DNA of 64,000 nt, from contig CAYPSO010000003.1 in the NCBI GenBank assembly GCA_964413275.1, positions 1 to 64,000 on the forward strand. The letters run 5' to 3'. Source of the DNA: JAABRE01 sp964413275 (GTDB lineage: Bacteria > Cyanobacteriota > Cyanobacteriia > Cyanobacteriales > JAABRE01). The translations under genes were made by a program, and so were the position numbers. The notes under the pieces are model-generated. The model was not told where the DNA came from. It made no database searches and saw nothing but the letters and a program-made list of their open reading frames with translations. This document shows, in pieces, positions 26,772 through 35,396 of the stretch; position 1 is the stretch's first letter, and the number at the start of each line of letters is the position of its first letter.

Positions 26772-27300
26772 ATATGATTTTGTCTTACATTTTAAATTAG
26801 CTGACCATACAGTCTGTCCGAGCATCTACGAGGATAAATTATTTGAGGCAGGATGCGATGATGCTTTACTAGGAATAAGTCAGAGAGGTTATATAGGACT
26901 AAATTTCATTCGTACCTCTAGTAATGTAATTGAGGCAGTTTACAGTGCAATTGAAAATGTCAAGACTGCTATACCTAAGTGTGAACTTTACTACATCTCT
27001 CCTGAGATTGTGGGTATTTCAGAGATTGCAAGTATTATGAAGTGTTCTAGACAGAATATACTCAAGCTAAAAAATAGTCATACAGATACTTTTCCTTTTC
27101 CTATCAACAGCGACAGTAAATCATTAAATTGGCACTTAGCAGAAGTGCTTAAATGGTATGAATCAAGAGGGATTAGTATAGATAAACCTTTACTAGAAGT
27201 AGCTGAGTTTGCTATGCAATTTAATCTGGAAAGGCAAAATAAGAGTATAAAATCCGATGAAACTTTAAAGCTAAAAGCTCGTGATTTAGTTTATCAATAA
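26764..27300 (+). CDS. DNA-binding protein, putative antitoxin partner
   Basis: 178 residues from the ATG at 26764; an in-frame ATG at 26752 gives four extra residues. The first 85 residues form a small alpha/beta unit (DFVLHFKLADHTVCP, EAGCDDALLGI, GLNFIRTSSN). Next comes a helix-turn-helix (about 87-135, VGISEIASIMKCSRQNILKL). Its start overlaps the upstream gene by 8 bp, indicating translational coupling. Together they resemble a toxin-antitoxin pair in which this protein represses the operon through the inverted repeat at 26468-26483. The target is inferred. Confidence 0.62.
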   Translation: MNEYDFVLHFKLADHTVCPSIYEDKLFEAGCDDALLGISQRGYIGLNFIRTSSNVIEAVYSAIENVKTAIPKCELYYISPEIVGISEIASIMKCSRQNILKLKNSHTDTFPFPINSDSKSLNWHLAEVLKWYESRGISIDKPLLEVAEFAMQFNLERQNKSIKSDETLKLKARDLVYQ

Positions 27301-27478
27301 TTAACTGTATTTTAGACTAAACTAAAGTTAAAAGCTTTTTCCAGAAAGCATTTGAGGCAATTTATAAATTTTTAGGTCTGAGAAATGAGCGAATGATGAG
27401 AAAAAAATTGCATAATTTTCAGATTTTTCCCTGATAATTCTTTATAAGACAGAGAATTATCAATAACAAATTAAACTT

Positions 27479-29040
27479 ATGGCAATTCAATGTGACGTTT
27501 GTTTGCATGACAACCCCTATGGAACAACATCTTGTGAAGCCTGTGGCTCTACTTTAGACTTATCATCATCAACACAACAAAATACAACCACCAATCACCT
27601 TGGCTATCATCTGCCCACCCTTCTACATTTAACAAACCCTCAAAACCAAAATCAATATCGCATTGAAAAAACTTTAGGAGAAGGGGGTTTTGGTATTACT
27701 TACAAAGGCATATATCTAAAAAGTTCATTACCCGTAGCCATTAAAGAAAATTGGCCTCAGGGAGGCAGAAATGGAGCGCAAATCATTTGGCCTTATTCAA
27801 TCACTCCTCAAAATCAGCGAGAACAAATTAATAAATTTATCCGAGAAGGACAATGAGACATTAAACCCGATAATGTTATGGTAGTTGACTCCACAGATGA
27901 AGCTGTTTTAATTGATTTTGGTAATACTAGAGAATTTATTGCTGACAAAACAGGAGATATGACTAGAATTCTCACTCCCGGTTATCTATGGTACTGATGC
28001 ACTCAGACGAGCATCAAGCAGAACAAACCGCTCAACAAGCCATTAACTTGAGTCCTAAAGATGGTAGAGGTTATGGAGTTTTAGGTTTAATTAAATGTCA
28101 TCAATCTCAGTGGCAAGAAGCATTACAATATTTACAACAAGCAATAAGTTTATCTCCCCAAGAATCATGGATTTACGCTAACTTAGCTTGAACTTACGGC
28201 AAAATGGGCAATTGGCAACAAGCTCAAACAACGATAAATAAAGCAATTTCCTTAGATCCCAAATCTACATTTGCTCTTTCCTTACAAGCTTGGATTGCTA
28301 TTAATCGAAAACAATGGAAAGAAGGTATGTTTTTAGCCACTAAAGCTATTTCCAATCTTAACAACTCTTCTCAAAATCAAGAAATGCTGTCTTGGATATA
28401 TCCTTGTTGTTTAATGGGTTTAGAGTATGCAACCATTACCACTAAAAATCCTCAAAAAATTGAGCAACGCATACAAGAATTCATGATGCAAGTACCAAAT
28501 AGTAGTTTTCCTTATGGTTTTAAAGGTTGGAAACAAGCCCAACAAAAATTATGGCAACCAGCTTTCAGTAATTTTCAGCAAGCGACTAATAAATCTAACA
28601 CTAGCCGTTGGATATTACTAAATCAGGCAATTACTCAAGAACATTTGAATGATATTCAAGGGGCAATTGATACATATCAAATTTATACACAACAATTTTC
28701 TGAAAATAATTTAGTTTGGTTTAATCTTAATCAATCATTAATACCTGATGCTGCTTTTGTGTATTTTCGTCTCGGTACTTTATTCGGTAAACTTCAGCAA
28801 TGGCAAGAAGCACAAAAATATTTACAAAAGGCGATCGCTTTTCATTCGGAATATGCTGAAGCTTATCATAATTTAGGTTGGGTATTATTAAACATCAAAA
28901 ATTCTGCTGATGAAATTGAAAACACCCGTGATTTACTATCTGCTTATCAACAAGCAGTTAAACTGTATCAAAAACAGCAAAAATTCCAAGAAGCCCAACA
29001 AATTAATAGTTCTTTTAAATTGGCCGGAATAAGTTTATGA
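27479..29040 (+). pseudogene. Ser/Thr protein kinase-TPR gene, decayed
   Basis: The 5' part encodes a four-cysteine zinc-ribbon-like start (CDVC, CEAC) and the kinase glycine loop GEGGFGITYKG with the VAIKE lysine. At 27854 a TGA follows, then DIKPDN and DFG of the catalytic loop in the same frame. About 80 residues of the lobe between them are missing. A frameshift near 27985 leads to TPR repeats, interrupted by a TGA at 28189 and then open to 29040. The usual protein would be a cyanobacterial membrane or cytoplasmic kinase with TPRs. With the deletion, frameshift and stops it cannot make an active kinase. The TPR part from 28204 might still be translated. Confidence 0.85.
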
Positions 29041-29160
29041 ATAATGATAATAAAGCCACAGAAAAATCAGCTCACACTTCTCGATAACAAATTATCTTGA
29101 AAAATAAATCAATTATAAAAATGAGCAAAATTTGATAATTTCAAATCGAAAAATTTACAC

Positions 29161-29187
29161 AGTTTCCATCTTTATTCTCTTTGGACA
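29161..29187. repeat. Right terminal inverted repeat of the Tn7-like element
   Basis: 27 bp ending in TTTGGACA. It is the reverse complement of 25519-25545 except for one base. It lies 25 bp from the glmS stop codon. No additional copies of the repeat were recognised within the 120 bp inside it, unlike the several overlapping sites at a normal Tn7 right end. Confidence 0.8.
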
Positions 29188-29212
29188 ACCATAATAAGAA
29201 ATAAATGAACTT

Positions 29213-31093
29213 TTATTCCACAGTAACGCTTTTTGCCAAATTACGAGGTTGGTCCACATCTAAACCACGACGGGCAGCGATGTGATAAGCTAAAATTTGT
29301 AGGGGAATAACTGTTAGAATTGGTGATAGTAATTCATCCACTTCTGGTATGGATAATAAATCATCAAAAACGGTATTACTATCATTTTCATTTCCAGAAA
29401 CAACACCGATTAATCTTGCATCTCTGGCTTTTGCTTCTTGGGCATTAGAAATTACCTTCTCATAAACACTACCCGGAGTTGCGATCGCAACTACAGGTAC
29501 TTTAGAATCTAAAAGAGCAATGGGCCCATGTTTCATTTCTCCGGCTGCGTAACCTTCCCCATGAATGTAACTGATTTCTTTTAACTTTAAAGCTCCTTCT
29601 AAAGCAATAGGAAAATTAATTCCTCTACCTATAAAAATAAAATCTTGAGTTTCTCCAAATTCATGGGCTAATTCCTCAATATATCCCTCTTGAGTTTCTA
29701 AAATTGTCTCCATTTGAATTGGTAATTGACACAATTGTTTAATAATATTTTCAATTTCTTCTAAAGATAAATTCCGACGCTGATAAGCTAATTCTAAAGC
29801 AAGAAAATAAAAAGCCATTAACTGTGCCACAAAAGTTTTCGTAGCAGCTACTCCAATTTCAATGCCAGCATGGGTATTAATAATAGAATCCACTAATTGA
29901 TGAATTGTGCTTTCTGGACGATTAGTAATGCCCAACAATCTCGCCTGAAAACTAGCTTCTAAATTACCTCGTCTTTGTCTTTCTAATTCTAAAGCGGCTA
30001 GGGTATCAGCAGTTTCCCCTGATTGAGTCACACCAATAGTTAAAGTATAAGGCGTGATAGGTGCAGGAGCATAACGAAATTCGGAAGCATAATCAACCCT
30101 TGTGGGGATGCCAGCTAATTGTTCGATTAAATATTTACCTACTAAACTGGCGTGCCAGCTAGTGCCACAGGCTAAAATTTGGACTTGTTGTACTTCATTT
30201 AATAATTCTGAAGATAAACCCAAATTAATTGGACTGAAATCACCATTGGTTTCGGCGTGCCAATGCTCATTAAGATATGCTTTTAAACAAGTGCGTACAA
30301 CTCCGGGCTGCTCGTGAATTTCCTTGAGCATAAAATGACGAAATCCCTGTTTTTCTACCATAATGGGATTCCAATCAAGGGTGCGAGGATGTTTTTTCAG
30401 GCGCACACCATCAAAATTATATACTTCCACTCCTAAAGGAGTTAATCTGGCCATCTCCCCATTTTCTAAGCTTAAAACGGCGTGGGTATGGGGTACTAAA
30501 GCCGTAATATCCGAAGCACAGAAAAATTCACCTTGACCAAAACCTAGAGTCAAAGGTGCTTGTTGACGGGCTACAATAAGCTCGTCAGGGTAATCTGCGC
30601 TAAGTATCGCAATAGCAAAAGCTCCATGTAACTGTCCTACAGCTTTTTGTACTGCTTCTAATAAGGAAATTTCTTCACTGGCTAAAAAATCAGCTATTAA
30701 ATGGGGAATTACTTCCGTATCTGTATCTGAGCGAAACTTAACCCCTTTATATTCTAATTTTTCCTTTAATTCTCGATAATTTTCAATAATTCCATTTTGA
30801 ACTACGGCTAAACGCTTATTCATATCTAAATGGGGATGGGCGTTATATTCTTCTGGTTTACCATGAGTAGCCCAACGGGTATGCCCGATACCAATTTGAG
30901 CGGCATTAACTTCAAATTCTAATTTTTCCCGCAGATTATATAATTTCCCTTTGGCTCTAATGCAATGTAAATTTCCTTCTAAAACAGTTGCAATTCCTGC
31001 TGAATCATAGCCTCGATATTCCAATCTTTCTAATCCTGCAAGTAAAATATCTGTTGCAGTTTGAGTTCCAATATAGCCAACTATTCCACACAT
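29213..31093 (-). CDS. glmS: Glutamine-fructose-6-phosphate aminotransferase
   Basis: 626 residues. It starts MCGIVGYIG, giving the catalytic N-terminal cysteine of the glutaminase domain (about 1-240). Two sugar-isomerase domains follow: CGTSWHASLVGKYLIE, a SQSGETADTLAAL motif, and the C-terminal GVDQPRNLAKSVTVE-like end (DVDQPRNLAKSVTVE). The enzyme makes glucosamine-6-phosphate for peptidoglycan and lipopolysaccharide. The DUF3172 gene lies 17 bp upstream, so an operon is likely. The 3' end is the classical TnsD recognition site, and a Tn7-like end sits 25 bp beyond the stop. The gene itself is intact. Confidence 0.97.
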   Translation of the reverse strand: MCGIVGYIGTQTATDILLAGLERLEYRGYDSAGIATVLEGNLHCIRAKGKLYNLREKLEFEVNAAQIGIGHTRWATHGKPEEYNAHPHLDMNKRLAVVQNGIIENYRELKEKLEYKGVKFRSDTDTEVIPHLIADFLASEEISLLEAVQKAVGQLHGAFAIAILSADYPDELIVARQQAPLTLGFGQGEFFCASDITALVPHTHAVLSLENGEMARLTPLGVEVYNFDGVRLKKHPRTLDWNPIMVEKQGFRHFMLKEIHEQPGVVRTCLKAYLNEHWHAETNGDFSPINLGLSSELLNEVQQVQILACGTSWHASLVGKYLIEQLAGIPTRVDYASEFRYAPAPITPYTLTIGVTQSGETADTLAALELERQRRGNLEASFQARLLGITNRPESTIHQLVDSIINTHAGIEIGVAATKTFVAQLMAFYFLALELAYQRRNLSLEEIENIIKQLCQLPIQMETILETQEGYIEELAHEFGETQDFIFIGRGINFPIALEGALKLKEISYIHGEGYAAGEMKHGPIALLDSKVPVVAIATPGSVYEKVISNAQEAKARDARLIGVVSGNENDSNTVFDDLLSIPEVDELLSPILTVIPLQILAYHIAARRGLDVDQPRNLAKSVTVE

Positions 31094-31110
31094 TTTAGCA
31101 ATTTTCTCCC

Positions 31111-31656
31111 TTAAAAACTTTCTGATTCGCGTTTAGGATTATTCATTCCGGGTTGATTGAGGAATAGATTTCCCCCAGCCTCATTTTGATAAATACAATC
31201 AATTTTTGGCGAACCTTCTAAAACTCCGGTAAAACCAAAGGTATTCATCCTATTTTTACAATCTCGCACTTGATCTGGATTAACTAATCCTTGTTGTTCT
31301 AAAATAGACCAGTTATTACGACGCAGCACGCATCCAGGGCGCATAGTTGGTTGAGTTACATACACATTAAATGGGTTAAGGGTTAAAAAAACTCGTAAAT
31401 CTGCTACCATGGCACTTGCTCCATATTGAACGCATAGTTCAGGATTAGGTGCGCTGCGATCGATTACTTCCCTAGAAGCAACATTTTCAGGGGTAAAACT
31501 CGCTGTAGAACTAAAACCAATACCTACTCCGACTCCTAAAACAAAAATACCCCCAAATAAGGCTATAGAGGTGTAATTAAGCCAATTTTTCCCAGATGGA
31601 GGAGGATTTCTGGGATTTCTGGGAGTATCATAGTATCTGGGTGGACGGCGTGTCAT
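31111..31656 (-). CDS. DUF3172-type membrane-anchored protein
   Basis: 181 residues. The proline- and arginine-rich N-terminus (about 1-24) precedes one membrane segment (about 28-48, TSIALFGGIFVLGVGVGIGF), then a soluble domain with conserved-looking cysteines (ELCVQYG, PGCVLRRNNW, RDCKNRM). It matches the cyanobacterial DUF3172 family by pattern. No function is known. The gene is 17 bp upstream of glmS on the same strand, which suggests a link to cell-envelope precursor supply or simple operon sharing. Confidence 0.82.
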   Translation of the reverse strand: MTRRPPRYYDTPRNPRNPPPSGKNWLNYTSIALFGGIFVLGVGVGIGFSSTASFTPENVASREVIDRSAPNPELCVQYGASAMVADLRVFLTLNPFNVYVTQPTMRPGCVLRRNNWSILEQQGLVNPDQVRDCKNRMNTFGFTGVLEGSPKIDCIYQNEAGGNLFLNQPGMNNPKRESESF

Positions 31657-31809
31657 AAATATTTTTATAAATTCAATTTTATTTATTCAATATAGCAATT
31701 ATTTGTTATTCGTCATTCCTCATTTGTCATTGATTATGCTCCGTTATTATTGCTAGATTTAATAATCTACAGTTTAAAATAAAGATAGGATATTTGGGTT
31801 TTATTTACC

Positions 31810-32592
31810 ATGTTTTTTAAGAAAACTTATTTTCAGAAGAAAAGATACGGACAAAACTGGGCAATTGTCACGGGAATTTTATGCTTAATGTTTTTGTTAG
31901 TTCCTTATACTGCAAAGACTGAGGAACTAAGTAATAATGCTTTACCACCATCTCCAGATACTGGTTCTCCGGAGGAGGATTTTTCGGCGGCAGGAACTAG
32001 GGAAAATCATCTACTGAAAAATATATGTGGTGAAACTGGTCAAAAAATTGCTTATTTATTTGGTAATAAAAACAGAGAGTTTACTTTATCTGCTCATCCT
32101 AGTTTTTGGTTTTATATTCCCAATAATATTCAAAAGGTAGCTCAACTTAAGTTTATAGTTACAGAATTAGAAACCGGTAAGAAAATATACGATCGCACTT
32201 TACCATTTCCTGAAAAAGCTGGTGTGATGGGAATTATTATTCCTCCAGAAGCACAATATAGTTTATCTGCTAATGTTAATTATAGTTGGAGTTTAGCTGT
32301 TGATTGTGTTGGAACAACAGGCGAATCAGAGATAGCTTTAGAAGGTTGGTTAAATCGTTTATCTTTAAGTCAAGATTTAGAAAATCAGTTAGCAACTATT
32401 TCTCCTGCAAATAAATATGAAGTTTATTTGGAAAACGATTTACTATACGATGCTTTAGACGATTTAGCACAACGTCGCATAGCCGAACCAAATAATATTG
32501 AGTTAGAAACGGCATGGAATCAGTTATTAGTAGAATTAGGGTGGCAAGATTTAACTCCAAATTCTGTAGTTGAGCCTTATCTTTTGAATTAG
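31810..32592 (+). CDS. DUF928-type exported protein
   Basis: 260 residues. An N-terminal hydrophobic segment (about 16-34) is a likely signal. The mature chain has the FTLSAHPSFWFYIP motif and a later YSWSLAVDC segment, as in the cyanobacterial DUF928 family. Members are frequently encoded with CHAT-type or TPR proteins. Here the neighbours are glmS-DUF3172, divergent, and a decayed integrase. It is predicted to be periplasmic or thylakoid lumenal. The function is unknown. Confidence 0.82.
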   Translation: MFFKKTYFQKKRYGQNWAIVTGILCLMFLLVPYTAKTEELSNNALPPSPDTGSPEEDFSAAGTRENHLLKNICGETGQKIAYLFGNKNREFTLSAHPSFWFYIPNNIQKVAQLKFIVTELETGKKIYDRTLPFPEKAGVMGIIIPPEAQYSLSANVNYSWSLAVDCVGTTGESEIALEGWLNRLSLSQDLENQLATISPANKYEVYLENDLLYDALDDLAQRRIAEPNNIELETAWNQLLVELGWQDLTPNSVVEPYLLN

Positions 32593-32708
32593 TACAGCAA
32601 CAAAGCCAAGAAAAACTAATAAAACCTAGCCTTTATAACTATACAAAAGAACGTTCAGTTTACATTGCCTCATACCAAGATAAAAATAAAGGGAAAATAA
32701 GTTTTTAT

Positions 32709-32865
32709 TATTTACTGGTTGCGTCCTTCTGAAGCTATTGCTCTTGAATGGAAGCATATATCATTAGATTTTAAGTCAATTATTTTCGGTTAAGCAGTAG
32801 TAGAAACAAAATTAAAACTCTCTACCAAGACTAAAAAATCTCGGTATATTCCTGATTTTGATTAG
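32709..32865 (+). pseudogene. Tyrosine recombinase (integrase) remnant
   Basis: The translation gives RPSEAIALEWKHI, the first catalytic arginine box of phage-type integrases, then KSIIFG, a stop, and then KLKLSTKTKKSRYIP, another conserved stretch. An expected TGC-RPSE joint is broken by a one-base loss at about 32720, and two stops interrupt the frame. It lies 225 bp from the 3' end of the tRNA-Leu gene, a standard integration site. The 32593-32708 sequence before it and the 32866-33089 sequence after it show no recognisable genes. Confidence 0.72.
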
Positions 32866-33089
32866 ATAGTATTGTTCAATATGAGTAATTTTACTTAGTT
32901 GTGAACGTTGCAATTATTTATCAACTATTTGTACCTTTCCAAGAGAATGTTAAGTATATTTACTCATTTACTCTCACGATTACTAATAGTAAATTGAGAA
33001 TGTGAGACAGAATTGAGACAAGTATTACTAAAAGAGTTCACGTTGTGCAAGTGAAAGTTAAGCCATATAAGCTAATCTAATTATAATAG

Positions 33090-33171
33090 TGGGCAGAGCG
33101 AGACTCGAACTCGCACGACCGAAGCCGCCACATTTTGAGTGTGGTGCGTCTACCAATTTCGCCATCCGCCC
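33090..33171 (-). tRNA. tRNA-Leu (anticodon CAA)
   Basis: 82 nt with a 7-bp acceptor stem (GGGCGGA with TCTGCCC), discriminator A, a D-arm, an anticodon loop CTCAAAA with anticodon CAA, a long variable arm as in leucine tRNAs, and a T-arm with the GTTCGAGTC loop sequence. CCA is not encoded. The 5' 22 nt overlap the coding sequence of the upstream M48 gene on the same strand. Confidence 0.95.
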
Positions 33172-34019
33172 TGAATAGCATTATTAACTATACAACCTTT
33201 TTTATAATTTTGCAATAACTTTTGATATTCTTGAGAACTAGCCCAATTTTTAATCTCTTTTGCCCTTAAAACTGGTACTGGATGAGTTAATTGAGCAGTT
33301 TGAGTAGATTTAAGCATTGCACCTAATTCTGTGTCACTAATACTTTGATAAGCTTGGGCTTGTTCAATAAAAGCTTGTAAATTTAATTTAGGTGCTAAAG
33401 TTGGACTACCTCCAGCTAATTTCATTAATACGGACATAATTACTTCTGGATTTTGTACTGCTAAAAGTGCAGCGCGATCGCAACTAAACTCTGCACAACG
33501 TAACCATTCTAGCATCTGATTTTGTAAAGATTGAGCGATTAAACTACCCCAACCCGGTAATAAATTAGTAGCTAAAACGATAATATTAGCCATAGTTAAA
33601 TAAACACCATGTTCGCATTTTAAATGACCTAATTCATGGGCTATTACTGCTTGTATTTCTTCTGGTGTGAGCATTTCAATTAAGGAGGTATGCAACACCA
33701 TAAAGGGCTGTTTTCCCCGCATGGCAAAAGTATAAGCATTGGGAACAGGATTTTGTTGTACGTATAGCTCTGGTGGTTCTAGGTCGAGAATTTCACAGGC
33801 TTCTAAAAGTAATTTATATAAATCTGGTAATTGATTTTTATTAACCAAAATACTAGAAGCAATATTATTAAGATAAAAAAACTGTTCTGCTACTGAACCT
33901 AATACACTACGAATAGCAATATCTAATCCGGGTAATTGTTGTAAAGTTTTAGTTGCTTGTGCATCAAAAGGATGACGAAAATCGTGGGAATTTAAGCCTA
34001 ATAATTTTATTTTTGTCAT
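33150..34019 (-). CDS. M48-family metalloprotease
   Basis: 289 residues. The zinc motif H128-E-L-G-H132 is followed by the third-ligand region (CAEFSCDRAALLA). The PNAYTFAMRGKQPF segment is typical for HtpX/Ste24-like proteases. Hydrophobic stretches near 141-165 suggest membrane association. It would degrade misfolded or membrane proteins; the substrate is unknown. Its last seven residues (GGWRNW plus the stop) come from the tRNA-Leu gene, whose D-arm supplies the TAG. sufA lies about 60 bp upstream, across a palindrome. Confidence 0.9.
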   Translation of the reverse strand: MTKIKLLGLNSHDFRHPFDAQATKTLQQLPGLDIAIRSVLGSVAEQFFYLNNIASSILVNKNQLPDLYKLLLEACEILDLEPPELYVQQNPVPNAYTFAMRGKQPFMVLHTSLIEMLTPEEIQAVIAHELGHLKCEHGVYLTMANIIVLATNLLPGWGSLIAQSLQNQMLEWLRCAEFSCDRAALLAVQNPEVIMSVLMKLAGGSPTLAPKLNLQAFIEQAQAYQSISDTELGAMLKSTQTAQLTHPVPVLRAKEIKNWASSQEYQKLLQNYKKGCIVNNAIQGGWRNW

Positions 34020-34048
34020 TATTTTTCGATTTATTTATATGATTTTTA

Positions 34049-34067
34049 TAGGGTGGGCAATGCCCAC
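34049..34067. repeat. Dispersed palindrome, GGGTGGGCAATGCCCAC copy
   Basis: It lies in the 58-bp spacer between the sufA-like gene and the M48 gene, both on the minus strand. Confidence 0.88.
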
Positions 34068-34077
34068 TCCACAAAAA

Positions 34078-34437
34078 TTAAACACCAAAAGATTTACCAC
34101 AACCGCAGGTTTGAGCAGCGTTAGGATTGGTAAATTGAAAACCACCACCAATCATGGCGTTACTATAATCTAATACTAAGCCGTAAAGATATAATAAACT
34201 TTTGCGATCGCAGACAATCTGAAAACCATCATAATCAAAAACATCATCTTGCTGTGAATTTATTGTGCTAGGATCGGCAAAATCCATCAGATAAGACATA
34301 CCAGAGCATCCTCCATTTTTCACACCTACTCGCAAACAAAGATCCTTGCCCTGTTGTTCTCGTAACATTAAAACGTGCCTCAACGCAGTTTCTGTCAGTT
34401 GAATCCCTTTAGTTGGGGTTTGAGTTGCTTCTGTCAT
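34078..34437 (-). CDS. A-type iron-sulfur cluster carrier (SufA/IscA)
   Basis: 119 residues. The three conserved cysteines are C44 (NGGCSG) and the pair C111-G-C113 near the end (TCGCGKSFG). Such proteins carry 2Fe-2S or 4Fe-4S clusters, or iron, to apoproteins during Fe-S assembly. Cytoplasmic, often dimeric. There are no other suf or isc genes beside it. In cyanobacteria SufA and IscA are near-identical in pattern, so I leave the symbol open. The divergent spacer upstream contains a perfect 15-bp inverted repeat. Confidence 0.93.
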   Translation of the reverse strand: MTEATQTPTKGIQLTETALRHVLMLREQQGKDLCLRVGVKNGGCSGMSYLMDFADPSTINSQQDDVFDYDGFQIVCDRKSLLYLYGLVLDYSNAMIGGGFQFTNPNAAQTCGCGKSFGV

Positions 34438-34563
34438 TTACTTGGTGACTCCTAAGCTTTGTTTAATATCTAAATGCTATTTTTACTATCTATTCTAGCG
34501 AGTTATTGAAAATATTTTGTTTAACATTCTGACAAAAATTTTTTAAAAGCAAATAAAATTAGC

Positions 34564-34601
34564 AAATATCTAAATATTTAAAATAAAATATTTAGATATT
34601 T
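34564..34601. other. Perfect 15-bp AT-rich inverted repeat in a divergent spacer
   Basis: Arms 34564-34578 and 34587-34601 (AAATATCTAAATATT and its complement) with an 8-nt loop. The 354-bp spacer between the sufA-like and DUF4126-like genes (34438-34791) holds no other feature I can support. The repeat might bind a regulator or form a cruciform; there is no matching terminator arrangement for either gene. Confidence 0.5.
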
Positions 34602-34791
34602 TTTCTTGTCTTATCTAGTAAGTAGATACGCAAAAATAATTAGATAAAAATGTTTTTACGGATAATATTTTAGGTAATGTTTGTAGAGTTTATGGTCCTA
34701 TTACCCCAATACAATTTTGGATTTTTATCGAATAAAAAATATATAATTTATATAGAAATATGTTATTTATTTACAGCATTAGTAAATTTTT

Positions 34792-35367
34792 ATGCTTATT
34801 GGACTTTTAGCTATACTATCCGCATCAGCCGCAGCAGGAATGAGAATTGCTTTACCCTTACTGGTAATTGGTTTATTGCGTCAAGAACAACTTTGGAATA
34901 ATGTACCTATACTATCTCGTATTCATCCTCAAGTATTAATTGCCATTCTTACCAGTTGGTCTTTATTTGAATTATTTGGTTCAAAAAAGTTAATGGGACA
35001 AAGAATATTACAAATCATTCAATTAATTTTTAGTCCCATAGTAGGCGCTTTAATGGGCATTACCGTAGCTAAGATGGTTCAAATAGAATTCACACCATTG
35101 TGGATTATTGGCATTACCGGCGGAGTTTTAGCTTTAGTGATTAAATTAGTAGATGTTGGCTGGTTTTTTAGATTAAGAGGTATTCCTATTTGGGCAGTTT
35201 TTCTGGAGGATATTTTGTGTATATTTTTAGTTTTATTTGCTTTTAAAGCTCCTGAAGAGGGAGGATTAATTGCTATGTTATTACTATGGATAGCTATTCG
35301 CAGTTCTACAGAATGGCGTAATTGGTATTTAGAAAAAAAAAGCCCTACCGCATCAGAACCTGATTAA
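34792..35367 (+). CDS. DUF4126-type membrane protein
   Basis: 191 residues with four or five hydrophobic helices. The N-terminus (LLAILSASAAAGMRIALPLLVIGLL) contains a small-residue-rich helix with a GMR motif, as in the DUF4126 family. There are no catalytic motifs. The gene is alone between the divergent sufA-like gene and the convergent hemH. No function is known. Confidence 0.68.
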   Translation: MLIGLLAILSASAAAGMRIALPLLVIGLLRQEQLWNNVPILSRIHPQVLIAILTSWSLFELFGSKKLMGQRILQIIQLIFSPIVGALMGITVAKMVQIEFTPLWIIGITGGVLALVIKLVDVGWFFRLRGIPIWAVFLEDILCIFLVLFAFKAPEEGGLIAMLLLWIAIRSSTEWRNWYLEKKSPTASEPD

Positions 35368-35396
35368 TTAAACAATAGGGATTTTTATATTCAATC

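Larger units (their letters stand above)
25519..29187. mobile_element. Decayed Tn7-like element in the glmS attachment site
   Basis: The element is 3669 bp. Its ends, 25519-25545 and 29161-29187, are 27-bp inverted repeats differing at one base. The left end begins TGT and the right end finishes ACA, as in Tn7. Exactly 25 bp separate the right end from the glmS stop codon (29213-29215), the Tn7 target spacing. Inside are a tnsD remnant, three spaced end repeats, a truncated ORF, a toxin-antitoxin-like pair and a decayed kinase gene. tnsA, tnsB and tnsC are absent. The 5-bp flanks (ATTGC at left, ACCAT at right) do not match, so the present ends may derive from more than one insertion. Confidence 0.85.

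Noticed and set aside
27479..29040. TGA recoded as tryptophan or selenocysteine in the kinase gene
   Set aside because: The gene also has a frameshift and a large internal deletion, and intact genes use TGG normally.
34677..34901. Plus-strand 74-codon ORF before the DUF4126-like gene
   Set aside because: It overlaps the better-supported DUF4126 frame, and its composition is not protein-like.
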